Shown: one piece after another, positions 40,444 through 48,898 of the stretch
Numbering within the stretch: the stretch's first letter is position 1
How the letters are laid out: each line of letters begins with the position of its first letter
Assembly (NCBI GenBank): GCA_002338615.1
Contig: DDIS01000031.1
Location: forward strand, 1-48,898
Direction of reading: 5' to 3'
DNA length: 48,898 nt
From: Proteobacteria bacterium UBA1844
GTDB taxonomy: Bacteria > Pseudomonadota > Gammaproteobacteria > Steroidobacterales > Woeseiaceae
Program-made: the position numbers and the translations under genes
The notes under the pieces: model-generated
Seen by the model: the letters and a program-made list of their open reading frames with translations, nothing else
The model's database searches: none
What the model was told of the DNA's origin: nothing

Positions 40444-40689
40444 AGTCTGCGGGCCGCGTGGCTCGGCGCAACCGCGATATGGTCAACGTTGCCGTCGAGT
40501 GGCTGGTTCATTCCGAACACGGGCTTGGCCATACCCACGTTCTTCTCGAGTAAATGACTGCTTGGCCTGGGAGGTGCGAATACCTTACGCGAGATCGGAC
40601 GTTCGCGAGAAGTTTACGCCGGTATTTTCCGCGACCCCACAAACCTGTGATCGTGGAAGCCGGGTGAGATTCCTTGCGGCGCCATCAGG

Positions 40690-41916
40690 TCAGTCGAAAA
40701 GGGCGAACAGCGCAGCAAACCCGCTCAAGTAGGCAAGCGGAACGTACCAGCCGTGTCGCAGCCAGGAAATGACAGACTTGGCCTCTGGAAACTGTGTCGA
40801 CAAAGCAACGCCCGCCGAGGAACCGAACCAGATCATTGAGCCACCAAAGCCGACCGCAAAAGTGAGCGCACCCCAGTCATAGCCTCCTTGCTCAAGCGCG
40901 AGCTTGGTGAGCGGGATGTTGTCGAACACAGCCGACACGAATCCGAGCCCGACGGTCGTCTGCCAGGACGGCGTCGGCAGGTTCTCCACCGGCATCATCG
41001 ACGCACACAGGACCAGCGACAACAGAAACACACTGCCGAGAGCTGCAGCCGGCACGAGCTTCCAGTCGGGTGCACGCCACGGTGTCGTTACGATCAGGGC
41101 AGCCCATACCGCCGCACCCAGGAACGGAAAGTGATCGCCGAGTCCCGCAAACTGTGTGTTGACGACAATATTGGTGCCGATTACCGAGCCGAGGATGATG
41201 CTGACAATCGCCAGCCTGGACCAGTCCAGTCGCAATCCCGGTGGCGGATCGCTGACGATTGGAGAAAATTTCTGCTGCGTCAGCGATGCCGGAATACTGA
41301 ATACAGCCAATGCAACCAGGGCGGGCACGAAGGCGGTTGCTACTTCCCGTGCAGGTATGCCTTCAATCCACAACATCGTGGTGGTCGTATCGCCCACGAC
41401 ACTGCCTGCGCCGCCGGCGTTGGATGCGGCGACGATGGCCGCCAGGTATCCGATATGAACTTTTTTGCGAAAGACGGAGGACGCGATCGTGCCGCCGATG
41501 ATTGCGGCCGCGATATTGTCCAGAAAGGACGACATGACAAAGATCAGGATCAGCAGCGTAACCGGGCCGCGCCAGTCGTTGGGTAACAGCGCCGGCAGGA
41601 GTCCCGGAATATGGCTCTTCTCGAAATGATCGGCAAGCAATGCAAAACCAACCAGCAGTCCAAACAGGTTGGTCAGCACGACCCACTCGTGACCGAGGTG
41701 TCCGACGAGGCCGGCGATCCCGGACACACCATCGAAGCCTGTAAAAATCAGCCGGTAGGCGGTGATTGTCGCAACCCCGATTAACGCGACCCGCAAAGTG
41801 TGGTGGTGAAAAATCGCGACACCGAGCAAGGTGAGCGCGAACAATATGAAAGCAACCGGAATTCCGGCAATAGCCGGACCCTGCGCTGCAGAAGCTGCGA
41901 TGTTGGTTATGGGCAC
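40690..41916 (-). CDS. NhaD-like / ArsB-NhaD superfamily antiporter
   Basis: A 408-residue protein with 11-12 predicted membrane helices. SSFLDNIAAAIIGGTI and SNAGGAGSVVGDTTTTMLW match the paired re-entrant segments of NhaD and related ion transporters, and FVSAVFDNIPLTKLAL is the second repeat of the same fold. Na+/H+ exchange is the most likely activity; an organic-anion role cannot be excluded. GTG start at 41916. It stands alone; the 246 bp after it and the 215 bp before it contain no recognisable gene. Confidence 0.8.
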   Translation of the reverse strand: MPITNIAASAAQGPAIAGIPVAFILFALTLLGVAIFHHHTLRVALIGVATITAYRLIFTGFDGVSGIAGLVGHLGHEWVVLTNLFGLLVGFALLADHFEKSHIPGLLPALLPNDWRGPVTLLILIFVMSSFLDNIAAAIIGGTIASSVFRKKVHIGYLAAIVAASNAGGAGSVVGDTTTTMLWIEGIPAREVATAFVPALVALAVFSIPASLTQQKFSPIVSDPPPGLRLDWSRLAIVSIILGSVIGTNIVVNTQFAGLGDHFPFLGAAVWAALIVTTPWRAPDWKLVPAAALGSVFLLSLVLCASMMPVENLPTPSWQTTVGLGFVSAVFDNIPLTKLALEQGGYDWGALTFAVGFGGSMIWFGSSAGVALSTQFPEAKSVISWLRHGWYVPLAYLSGFAALFALFD

Positions 41917-42131
41917 GACTTGTATGCGCTGCTGGCCGAGTTCTCGGTTGTTATTTAACGGCTGTCACTTGGGCGCACGAAAACGACTTGACGCCTGATT
42001 AGCGTGCTGCACGGTATCTTGCTTTCTACGATCAGGACGGGCGATATTATTCCTCAACGGCGGCCAAAACAATTGACATTAATCGAGGCGTAACAAGAGA
42101 CATGCCTGTTGTGGTTGCGCCGCAACGGCTT

Positions 42132-43046
42132 TCATCTCGGAGCATGTCGCTTCTCCGCTTCCACGAACACGCGCTTTACGGTCGGGAAGTCCGTGCGGAT
42201 CTTTTTGTCGATACGCGAGATGGTCATCTCCAGTTCCAGCGCCGTCGTTTCGTCCGCGAAGTTGACGGAGAGGTTCAGCAGGATGAAATCGGGACCCATG
42301 TGCATCGTGAGGACCTCGTTGACGTGTTCGACCTCGCGAAATTCCTGCACCAGGGTCCGGATGCCGTCGACGACGTGCCGGCCCGCGGACTCGCCGATCA
42401 ACAGTCCCTTGGTCTCGTAGGCGAGCCAGATGGCGGTGGCGGCGAGCACCACGCCGATCAGGATCGAGGCGGCGCCGTCGAAGTACAGGATACCGGTGAG
42501 CTGCGTCAGCCCGACGCCCGCGAACGCAATGAGCAGCCCGAGCATGGCCGCGCTGTCCTCGAACAGCACGACGAACAGCGTCGGGTCCTTGCCGTGGCGT
42601 ACCGCCTCGAAGAAACCGAGCTTGCCCCGGGTCTTGTTGAATTCGATGAAGGCATAGGCCCAGGCGACGCCCTCGAACACGAGTGCCAGGCCGAGGACGA
42701 TATAATTGATGTATGCGCTGGTGATCGGCGCCGGATGCAGGACGTGCCGGATACCTTCATAAAGCGAAATGCCCGCGCCGACCGAAAAGATCAGGATGGC
42801 GACGATGAAGCTCCAGAAGTACACCTCCTTACCGTGCCCGAACGGAAACTGCCGGTCGGGCGGCTGCTTCGCCTGCTTGAGGCCGTAAAGCAGCAGGACC
42901 TGGTTCCCGGTGTCCACGACCGAGTGGATGCCCTCCGACAGCATCGCCGAGCTGCCGGTAAGCGTCGCTGCTGCGAACTTGGTGACCGCGATGAGCGCGT
43001 TGCCGATCAGTGCGGCGAAGATGACCTTGCGGGAACCTGCTGACAT
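42132..43046 (-). CDS. Cation diffusion facilitator transporter
   Basis: A 304-residue CDF protein. The first metal site is SEGIHSVVDTGNQ (H-x-x-x-D in helix 2). The second in helix 5 is FEDSAAMLG, as in the ZNT9-like branch rather than the usual HxxxD. The N-terminal six-helix domain runs to about residue 215 and the cytoplasmic C-terminal domain contains HMGPDFILLNLSVNF. It likely exports or moves Zn2+, Mn2+ or another divalent cation against protons. Divergent from the 134-residue protein at 43156. Confidence 0.88.
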   Translation of the reverse strand: MSAGSRKVIFAALIGNALIAVTKFAAATLTGSSAMLSEGIHSVVDTGNQVLLLYGLKQAKQPPDRQFPFGHGKEVYFWSFIVAILIFSVGAGISLYEGIRHVLHPAPITSAYINYIVLGLALVFEGVAWAYAFIEFNKTRGKLGFFEAVRHGKDPTLFVVLFEDSAAMLGLLIAFAGVGLTQLTGILYFDGAASILIGVVLAATAIWLAYETKGLLIGESAGRHVVDGIRTLVQEFREVEHVNEVLTMHMGPDFILLNLSVNFADETTALELEMTISRIDKKIRTDFPTVKRVFVEAEKRHAPR

Positions 43047-43155
43047 GATGAAGTCGCCGGACGAGTAATTGCGCCATCATAGCAGCGGTGTACCTATAAT
43101 GACCCGCGACGCGTGCATGCGTCGTTCACAGACACCTCACCCGGAACCGCCGACC

Positions 43156-43560
43156 ATGTCACTCAATAATTTTTCGGACCTGCTGCAGGCTGCACGCCAG
43201 CAACCAGAACCGCAGCGGCTGCTGCTGGTATTTACCGCCGCCGAATTACCTCACGATCCGACCGACGAGGAGAAAGCACACTTCGAGCGCGGCGAAGGGG
43301 GCGCGCTGGCCCCGGTGCTCTGCGTGGACAAATTGCCCGAGGAAGTCGCGAGCTTCGCCGCACTGCTCGACGAGGCAAAGCACACCGGCATCGGCTGGGA
43401 CATCCTGTTCGTCGCCACGATCTCCGGTCGTCGCGGCGTCGCCCCCAATTCCGACGAGGCGGTGCGGCCGTTAAAGGAGATGGTCGAGGCGATCAAGGGC
43501 GGGCGCATCGGCCGGTTCCTGGCCGTAACCCGTGAAGGCGAGCTGGTGCAGCTGCAGTAA
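43156..43560 (+). CDS. Conserved small protein often labelled ribonucleotide reductase subunit alpha
   Basis: A 134-residue soluble protein from the ATG at 43156 (SLNNFSDLLQAARQQPEPQRLLLVFTAAELP). The sequence has the pattern of a conserved gammaproteobacterial family that databases often name ribonucleotide reductase subunit alpha. It is far too short and has no such domain, so that name is misleading. True function unknown. Divergent from the CDF transporter gene. Confidence 0.75.
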   Translation: MSLNNFSDLLQAARQQPEPQRLLLVFTAAELPHDPTDEEKAHFERGEGGALAPVLCVDKLPEEVASFAALLDEAKHTGIGWDILFVATISGRRGVAPNSDEAVRPLKEMVEAIKGGRIGRFLAVTREGELVQLQ

Positions 43561-43670
43561 GGATGTGCCGGATCCCCAGCGTACCGATGGTTTGGCGTCG
43601 CCTGTTTCGATTGCGAGAGCGCCTGCGCAGAATGCGAGCAGTACCAATGCGCTGACCGTCTGCGGCAGTG

Positions 43671-44441
43671 TTAGGTTTCAGCACCAAAAAACTTGCGCGC
43701 CGCCAGCAGGACCCCGATAACCACCAGGCTCAGCGCGCCGACCTGCAGAATCTCGAACGGCCACAGGTTGTGGGAGGTCGGGTCGCCGGCGGTATCGACG
43801 ACGATGCGCAGCACCACGAAAAGCATCATTACGACAGGCACGGCCGCCGCCACGCGCCAGCCACCACGCCAACGCCGTATTGCCCAGAGCGGACCGGCAA
43901 TACCGCCAATGCCGAGTGCCAGCACCGCCAACATGAAGCCGCCGAAGAGCACCATATCGCCCACGGTCACCGGTGTGCTCGCGCGCTTTTCGAAGTCTTC
44001 GCGCTGGAGACGTTCTTCCCGCTCGCTGAGGGTTACGAGCCAGTCCGGTTTGCTCGTCGATGCAGCAGGCCGGTCGCTGCCGGTAATTCGGACCGCATAC
44101 GTTGCAATGAGTCGCGTCCCGTCGCCGGCGGTAATGCGAATTTCGTCGACTTGTTGGCCGGGTTCCATGAAGAAGAACCAGCCAAGCGTCTCGCCGCTGC
44201 CGGTATAGCTGCGAGAGGGGTTGCTGCCGGCCGTCACCTCCTGTCCCCGATAGAAGGGTCGTGCCCAGATCCTCACCGGTTCATCGGTCGTGTAGGCAAT
44301 ATGCAGGTAGAACGTCTGGTTGCTGGCCAGGGTGACGGGGTTGCCAGCGGGGTAGGTCGCGAGCACCCGGACCTCGGTCGCGGCGCGCGCACCGCCCGTG
44401 AACGCGAGTGTAAACAGAAGAATCGCAATTGACTTGTGCAC
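43671..44441 (-). CDS. Exported membrane-anchored protein, unknown function
   Basis: A 256-residue protein starting at a GTG. A signal peptide (residues 1-20) is followed by a periplasmic beta-rich domain of ~130 residues, a charged linker (SEREERLQREDFEKR), and three C-terminal membrane segments (VLFGGFMLAVLALGIGGIAG, VAAAVPVVMMLFVVLRIVV, LQVGALSLVVIGVLLAA). No family recognised. It is convergent with the 43156 gene and divergent from dbpA. Confidence 0.7.
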   Translation of the reverse strand: MHKSIAILLFTLAFTGGARAATEVRVLATYPAGNPVTLASNQTFYLHIAYTTDEPVRIWARPFYRGQEVTAGSNPSRSYTGSGETLGWFFFMEPGQQVDEIRITAGDGTRLIATYAVRITGSDRPAASTSKPDWLVTLSEREERLQREDFEKRASTPVTVGDMVLFGGFMLAVLALGIGGIAGPLWAIRRWRGGWRVAAAVPVVMMLFVVLRIVVDTAGDPTSHNLWPFEILQVGALSLVVIGVLLAARKFFGAET

Positions 44442-44647
44442 GCTGATTTTCCCAGTTCCGGCCGTGACTTGCCGGATCGTAGCGGCGGCGATACGGAAAA
44501 ACCGAGCAGGAAGTCGCGATTTCGAACACCGCTGCCGACGTTCAGTAGCGCAGACCTTGGGCCCGGGCTAGCCGATTTTGCGTAATCGGCGCAGACTCTT
44601 GCCCAACCGGAAACCGCCTTGCCCTCCGCACAGGGTAGTATCACCGG

Positions 44648-46033
44648 ATGTCGAATCCGAACGCGTTCACCTCGCTTGATCTTAAGCCGGCCTTGCTCAG
44701 CAATCTTGTTGACATCGGCTATACCGAAATGACGCTGGTACAAGCCGAGACCTTGCCGCGCATGATCGACGGTGCGGATATACTGGCCCGGGCCAAGACC
44801 GGGAGTGGCAAGACGGCCGCCTTCGGGCTCGGCCTTCTGAATAAACTGGATGTCGCAAACTTTCGATCACAGGCACTGGTGTTGTGCCCGACCCGGGAGC
44901 TGGCGGACCAGGTGTCGAAAGAAATTCGTCGGCTCGCACGGGGCATTCCGAACATCAAGATTCTGACCTTGTGCGGTGGCGTACCCCTCGGGCCGCAGCT
45001 CGCATCCCTGCAACACGCTCCGCACATTATCGTGGGTACGCCGGGACGCGTCCTGAAACACCTGCAAAAAGAGACGGTAACGCTCGGTGAACTCAATACA
45101 CTGGTGCTCGATGAAGCAGATCGAATGCTCGATATGGGCTTCGCCGACGAGCTGGATGCGATTCTTGAATTTTTGCCGAAGGACAGGCAGACATTGTTGT
45201 TCAGCGCTACTTACCCGGAAAGCATTGCCGCTGTCAGCAGGCGCGTGCAGCGAAAGCCGGTTATCGTCGATGTCACCGACGATGAACAGCCTGCGCAGAT
45301 CGTGCAGAGCTGGTGCAGCGTCAGCAGGGAGAATCGGAAAGCCGAGCTGCTTCGTGCCTTGCGCGCATGGGGCGGGGAGCTGAACCTCGTTTTTTGCAAC
45401 ACCAAGGTCGATTGTGCGGACGTTGCGAGTTACCTCGTAGCGCAGAATATTGCGGCCGTCTCCCTGCATGGCGACCTCGAGCAAGCCGAGCGCACGGAGG
45501 TGCTGGTGCGCTTCGCGAACAGAAGCGCGGCAGTTCTCATCGCAACCGATGTCGCGGCACGCGGTCTGGACGTCAAGGATATCGACGCCGTTTTCAATTA
45601 CGAGTTGCCGAAACAGGCCGAGGTGTATGTTCATCGCATCGGCCGGACCGCGCGCGCAGGTAAACAAGGCGTGGCGATCAGCCTGGTGGAGCCGCACGAG
45701 GAATGGCGCTGGCAGGAAATCGAAGCGCTGCTGCCCGATGCGCTGCCAAAGAAATGCGGCATCCCTGACGCGAATCGTTCATCGGACAAATTGACCCCGG
45801 CAATGACGACCATTCAGATCAGTGGCGGCAGAAGGAACAAGCTGCGCCCGGGTGATGTGCTGGGTGCGCTCACGGCGCAAGGTGGCATTCCGGGCGACAG
45901 TGTGGGCTCGATCGATCTGTTCGATACCGCCAGTTACGTTGCGGTGCGCAATGAGCACACGGCAAAAGCAGTCCGGCAGCTGTCGAACCGGCCCATCAAG
46001 GGTAAAATGTACCGGGCCCGGGTCAGGAAATAG
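44648..46033 (+). CDS. dbpA: ATP-dependent RNA helicase DbpA
   Basis: A 461-residue DEAD-box helicase. Q-motif FTSLDLKPALLSNLVDIGYTEMT, Walker A ARAKTGSGKT, DEAD at VLDEADRMLDMGF, SAT at LFSATYP, ATDVAARGLDVKDID and HRIGRTARAG. The C-terminal ~75 residues (KLRPGDVLGALTAQGGIPGDSVGSIDLFDTASYVAV) are the DbpA RNA-binding domain that recognises hairpin 92 of 23S rRNA. DbpA acts late in 50S ribosomal subunit assembly. Normal length. Confidence 0.93.
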   Translation: MSNPNAFTSLDLKPALLSNLVDIGYTEMTLVQAETLPRMIDGADILARAKTGSGKTAAFGLGLLNKLDVANFRSQALVLCPTRELADQVSKEIRRLARGIPNIKILTLCGGVPLGPQLASLQHAPHIIVGTPGRVLKHLQKETVTLGELNTLVLDEADRMLDMGFADELDAILEFLPKDRQTLLFSATYPESIAAVSRRVQRKPVIVDVTDDEQPAQIVQSWCSVSRENRKAELLRALRAWGGELNLVFCNTKVDCADVASYLVAQNIAAVSLHGDLEQAERTEVLVRFANRSAAVLIATDVAARGLDVKDIDAVFNYELPKQAEVYVHRIGRTARAGKQGVAISLVEPHEEWRWQEIEALLPDALPKKCGIPDANRSSDKLTPAMTTIQISGGRRNKLRPGDVLGALTAQGGIPGDSVGSIDLFDTASYVAVRNEHTAKAVRQLSNRPIKGKMYRARVRK

Positions 46034-46099
46034 CAGCGCGTGTTGTGCGCGCGAAAGCAAAGAACGACGCCACCGCTCAACAGTGCGAATTGCACTGAC

Positions 46100-46178
46100 T
46101 GTGTGCAACGAGCGTTTCGGTACGGCTTGGAAAAGTAAAGCCCAAGGCAGCTCAGCACGGGATTGAAAACCCGCGTGT
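46100..46178 (+). repeat. Fourth, divergent att-like repeat (tRNA-Phe-like)
   Basis: GTGCAACGAGCG and CGGTA, then TTGGAAAAGTAA, then GATTGAAAACCCGCGTGTCGG follow the order of the repeats at 8575 and 13247 (GCGCAACGAACG, CGGTAA, TTGAAATAACTAA, CTGAAAATCCGCGTGTCGG). The CGGGATTGAAAACCCG part folds like a tRNA-Phe anticodon arm. It lies directly before the DUF2779 gene and may be an old insertion point. Confidence 0.4.
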
Positions 46179-46200
46179 CGGTCTCGAGTACTATCGCTCT

Positions 46201-47664
46201 ATGAACCGTGCCAGGCCCTACCTCTCCAAATCCCGCCTGATCTCCGCCTGGCAATGCCCCAAGCGCCTGCACCTCGAGAAGCACAACCCGGAGCTCGGCG
46301 AAACCTCATCCGCAACCGAAGCCCTCTTTGCCACCGGTAACCAGGTCGGCGCTATCGCTCAGGATCTCTATGGCGACGATGACTCGATCGAAGTCCCCTA
46401 CGAAAAAGGACTCAGCGCCGCACTCCGACAAACCAGCCAACTCCTCGCCTCCGACTTCCGCCACCCACTCTTCGAAGCGACGCTGCAACACGACGGCGTC
46501 CTGGTCCGTGTCGATGTCTTCCTCCCTGACGGTGACAACTGGCGCGCTATCGAAATAAAAGCCAGCGCCTCCGTCAAAGACGTGCACCTCATCGACTGCG
46601 CCATCCAGTATTGGGTCCTGCGTGGGGAGGGCGTCGAGCTTTCCTCCATCTCGCTCGGCTACATCAACAATCAGTTCGTCTACCAGGGTGACGGCAACTA
46701 CGACGGCCTGATCATCGAAGACGACGTCACCGAACGAGTCCTCGAACGATTGGACGACGTGCCGAACCTGATAGCAAAGGCGAGGGCGGCGCTTGGCGAT
46801 GGTGTTCCCGACGTGGCCGTCGGTGCCCATTGCAGTAGCCCCTACGAGTGCCAGTTCCAGTCACACTGCTGGCCGATGGATGCCGAGTATCCACTGACCG
46901 GATTGCGTGGCGATAAGGGCAAACTGGGTGCGTGGGTGGCAGCCGGCTACCGGGACATTCGGGACCTGGGTGCGGTGACCGATGAACTTGGCAAGAATCA
47001 GGCGCGTATCTACCGCGTGACGTGTACGGGCGAGGCGGAAGTACTCGACGGCGCACGCGAAGCCATAGCGGCTCTTGCCTTTCCACGTTACTACCTCGAC
47101 TTCGAAACGATCGCACCGGCCGTGCCGATCTGGGCGGGTACCCGGCCCTACGCCGCCGCGGCCGTGCAGTGGTCTTGTCACATTGAGGACGAGGATGGCG
47201 GGATCCGGCACGAAGAGTTTCTCGATCTCTCCGGCGAGCCGCCAATGCGGGCGTTGGCTGAGTGTCTTATTGCCTGCCTGGGCACCGCCGGGCCTGTTCT
47301 GATGTACACGAGTTATGAGAAAACGGTGATCAGGGGCTTGGCGGACTTGTTCCCGGACCTGGCTGAATCGTTGGGTGCAATTATTAGCAGGCTCGTCGAC
47401 TTGTACCCCATCGTCAAGAATCACTACTACCATCCGAAGATGCTTGGATCGTGGTCGATCAAAGCGGTGTTGCCGGCGCTGGTGCCGGAGATGAGTTACG
47501 CAGGTCTTGAAGGGATCAACGAAGGTATGAGCGCGGCGAATGGCTATCTCGAGGCAATCAATCCTGGGACGGACATGTTGCGAAAGCTGGAGCTCGAGGA
47601 GCAGTTGCTGCGGTATTGCAGGTTTGATACTGCGGCCATGGTGGCGATCGTCGCGTCGCTTTGA
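46201..47664 (+). CDS. DUF2779 protein: Cas4-like nuclease plus DEDD-type domain
   Basis: A 487-residue protein. The N-terminal ~230 residues resemble Cas4/PD-(D/E)xK nucleases: a first Cys in AWQCPKRLHL, WRAIEIKAS supplying ExK, and three cysteines in CSSPYECQFQSHCW that with the first could hold an Fe-S cluster. The C-terminal half is RNase H-like, with YYLDFETIAPAVPIW giving the D-x-E pair and CRFDTAAMV a later Asp. Such DUF2779 proteins occur near mobile and defence genes and are predicted DNA/RNA nucleases. Monocistronic; ATG start. Confidence 0.82.
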   Translation: MNRARPYLSKSRLISAWQCPKRLHLEKHNPELGETSSATEALFATGNQVGAIAQDLYGDDDSIEVPYEKGLSAALRQTSQLLASDFRHPLFEATLQHDGVLVRVDVFLPDGDNWRAIEIKASASVKDVHLIDCAIQYWVLRGEGVELSSISLGYINNQFVYQGDGNYDGLIIEDDVTERVLERLDDVPNLIAKARAALGDGVPDVAVGAHCSSPYECQFQSHCWPMDAEYPLTGLRGDKGKLGAWVAAGYRDIRDLGAVTDELGKNQARIYRVTCTGEAEVLDGAREAIAALAFPRYYLDFETIAPAVPIWAGTRPYAAAAVQWSCHIEDEDGGIRHEEFLDLSGEPPMRALAECLIACLGTAGPVLMYTSYEKTVIRGLADLFPDLAESLGAIISRLVDLYPIVKNHYYHPKMLGSWSIKAVLPALVPEMSYAGLEGINEGMSAANGYLEAINPGTDMLRKLELEEQLLRYCRFDTAAMVAIVASL

Positions 47665-47727
47665 AAGTGTTCGTGTCTCCTCGATATTCAGGCGGCCTGA
47701 CATCCAGAAAAAGTACAGCGATGAGCA

Positions 47728-48444
47728 TCACGCCTGTTCCTTGAACATGCGCATGAAGCGGCGGATGCGTGCGGCATTCGCACCAACGTCGCTACGGCCA
47801 ACGCGAGACTTGGATCGTATGTCGAGCCGGCTGCCGCTACCGTCTGCAACAATGCGAATGACCACGTCGTCTTTGAAGCCAAACCAGAACGTAGTTGCCG
47901 TTGCCTCAATACGACCTTCCTTCGGCTCCACCGCGACGATGTCCATATCCATGTCCTCGGCAGTTTTCAGAGCCTTGCGCATAGCCTCGGCCGGTGGATC
48001 AGCAAGGGCCAGCGTCTGAATATCCGGATATCCCTGGCGCTGCTGTGCCGCAACTTCCTCCCCGGCGTAATCCGGCGGGTTCGATGCATCAGCACGCAGC
48101 GGTACAACGGCCACGAACATCGGCGGGTTGATGGTGTCGGTGGTGATGTCGTGAATAAACGGCAGCGATTTCGCAGTGCGGTAGCCGTTAAAGGGTACCC
48201 ACGCCGTGCCCAGACCAATCAGCAGCGCAATGGCAAGCGCTATGCCACTACCGGCGCGCGTTTTTGGAATTACGAGGAGCACGAGTGCAAGGAGGGCCGC
48301 CGCCAGGCCCACGAACAGCGCGACTCGCAGCAACAAGAAACCGGTGCCGAATTGCCATAGACCGATTCGTGTGCCCGGGCCGGCGACGGCCAGCGCGAGG
48401 GCTGCGATGATGGCGATGGACAGAGCAATTGTGGAAAGTTTCAT
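47728..48444 (-). CDS. DUF1499 family membrane protein
   Basis: 238 residues from the ATG at 48444 (MKLSTIALSIA); the frame is open ~140 bp further back but that part lacks a convincing start. Three N-terminal membrane segments (residues ~5-110) are followed by the DUF1499 domain (IEATATTFWFGFKDDVVIRIVADGSGSRLDIRSKSRVGRSDVGANAARIRRF). Function unknown. The downstream 63 bp to the DUF2779 stop contains no gene. Confidence 0.82.
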   Translation of the reverse strand: MKLSTIALSIAIIAALALAVAGPGTRIGLWQFGTGFLLLRVALFVGLAAALLALVLLVIPKTRAGSGIALAIALLIGLGTAWVPFNGYRTAKSLPFIHDITTDTINPPMFVAVVPLRADASNPPDYAGEEVAAQQRQGYPDIQTLALADPPAEAMRKALKTAEDMDMDIVAVEPKEGRIEATATTFWFGFKDDVVIRIVADGSGSRLDIRSKSRVGRSDVGANAARIRRFMRMFKEQA

Positions 48445-48612
48445 AGTCAACCTGTCGATTTCTGTGTTGTGAGCAGCATATTCCTTTGATGCGTAAAGTT
48501 CGACGCATGCGTGCGGCTTTAACCGAGCCGTTCCTGCCACTGTGGCGTCGAGACGGTCATGCACGTGAGCTCTGACCGCGCGCAATATTTTATTGTTGTG
48601 ATATGGTCTCGC

Positions 48613-48672
48613 TGAGCATAGAGCTTGTTACGCTACCCTCATCAATGCTTGTCATTGCGCGCTCTATGCTCA
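48613..48672 (+). promoter_or_regulatory. Inverted repeat between DUF1499 and the right-edge gene
   Basis: TGAGCATAGAGC (48613-48624) and GCTCTATGCTCA (48661-48672) form a perfect 12-bp inverted repeat with a 36-base spacer, in the otherwise gene-free 292 bp between the divergent DUF1499 gene and the right-edge gene. It could be an operator or a structured leader; there is no T-tract. Confidence 0.45.
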
Positions 48673-48736
48673 CACTAGCGCAGCCCTTCGCCATGCTTGA
48701 TGCGGACCAGGTAGCCCCATTGAAAAAAGACAGCAA

Positions 48737-48898
48737 ATGATGTGGCTTCTGAAAGCACTGGCAGTCCTGCTGATCGTGGCGACATTCACAATCGTGCTGG
48801 CGCGGATCATTTTCGCGCTCCCGGTCGTGAAGGGTCGGGTCGATGATACTGCCCTGTCGCCCCCGGAAGCCGGCCCGCTGGCCAGCCGGGCTGCGCGA
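48737..48898 (+). CDS. N-terminus of a membrane-anchored protein, possibly PLD family (partial)
   Basis: An ATG followed by 53 open codons to the window edge. One hydrophobic segment (LLKALAVLLIVATFTIVLA) is followed by a proline-rich stretch (ALPVVKGRVDDTALSPPEAG) that looks like the start of ClsC/YmdC-type phospholipase D or cardiolipin synthase proteins. The catalytic part is outside the window, so the family call is tentative. Confidence 0.45.
   Translation, partial: MMWLLKALAVLLIVATFTIVLARIIFALPVVKGRVDDTALSPPEAGPLASRAAR

Noticed and set aside
40444..40689. Possible small gene or RNA between the M20 amidase and NhaD-like genes
   Set aside because: Only very short frames without ribosome binding sites and no strong stem were seen; nothing supportable.
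42102..43043. + strand open frame of about 313 codons
   Set aside because: It is fully antisense to the CDF transporter gene, and its product is a low-complexity Asp/Arg/Glu-rich sequence without domains.

Overview
The window looks like chromosomal DNA of a free-living, respiring gammaproteobacterium. This rests on a DbpA RNA helicase, several exported c-type cytochromes, an RsbQ-like hydrolase coupled to a histidine kinase, paired TolB/TPR membrane proteins, and attachment-site remnants that read as the 3' end of a tRNA-Phe gene with a GGCCAGG/CCTGGCC acceptor stem. A marine or sediment lineage such as Woeseiales is a plausible guess, not a demonstrated assignment.

Positions 1 to about 13,400 form an accessory defence island built of stacked modules. 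Three partly degenerate direct repeats of roughly 110-160 bp (about 5279-5391, 8575-8732 and 13247-13396) end in tRNA-Phe 3' sequence, best preserved at 8688-8732. They read like successive attachment-site scars. Module A (left edge to 5.39 kb) holds a leftward operon of an HNH nuclease, a PLD-nuclease/SNF2 helicase and a small GGCT-fold protein. Module B (5.4-8.7 kb) holds a winged-helix nucleotidyltransferase/HEPN pair under a 36-bp palindromic operator, then a SIR2-domain protein. Module C (8.7-13.4 kb) holds a NERD-nuclease helicase, a membrane helix-hairpin-helix protein and an AbiE pair whose toxin gene is frameshifted. No integrase is present, so the modules look like att-flanked, non-autonomous elements stacked next to a tRNA-Phe that should lie to the left of the window.

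From 13.5 kb rightwards the content is mostly ordinary: exported M17 and M20 peptidase/amidase-type enzymes, a DUF2797 protein, an amidohydrolase, and two translationally coupled TolB/TPR proteins. At 21.6-23.0 kb there is a decayed second copy of island DNA (HhH fragment, damaged operator, nucleotidyltransferase without its HTH, HEPN gene with two stops, and a 145-bp repeat). The same parts occur intact but in a different arrangement in the island, showing duplication and reshuffling.

The right half carries a phosphoesterase, DUF1254 protein, cold-shock/DUF1294 fusion, an MBL-fold/TetR divergent pair, LysR-PhzF, diheme and monoheme cytochromes, a two-propeller protein, the RsbQ-like hydrolase/PAS-kinase pair, a 12-cysteine metallothionein-like gene with a strong terminator, an AraC-flanked FixH-like/diheme peroxidase/membrane operon, NhaD-like and CDF transporters, dbpA, a Cas4-like/DEDD DUF2779 protein beside a fourth weak att-like scar, DUF1499, and the start of a possible PLD-family gene.

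The best candidates for undescribed biology are the HNH/PLD-helicase/GGCT operon, the recurring HhH membrane protein beside nuclease or toxin genes, and the stacked integrase-less tRNA-Phe modules that carry them.
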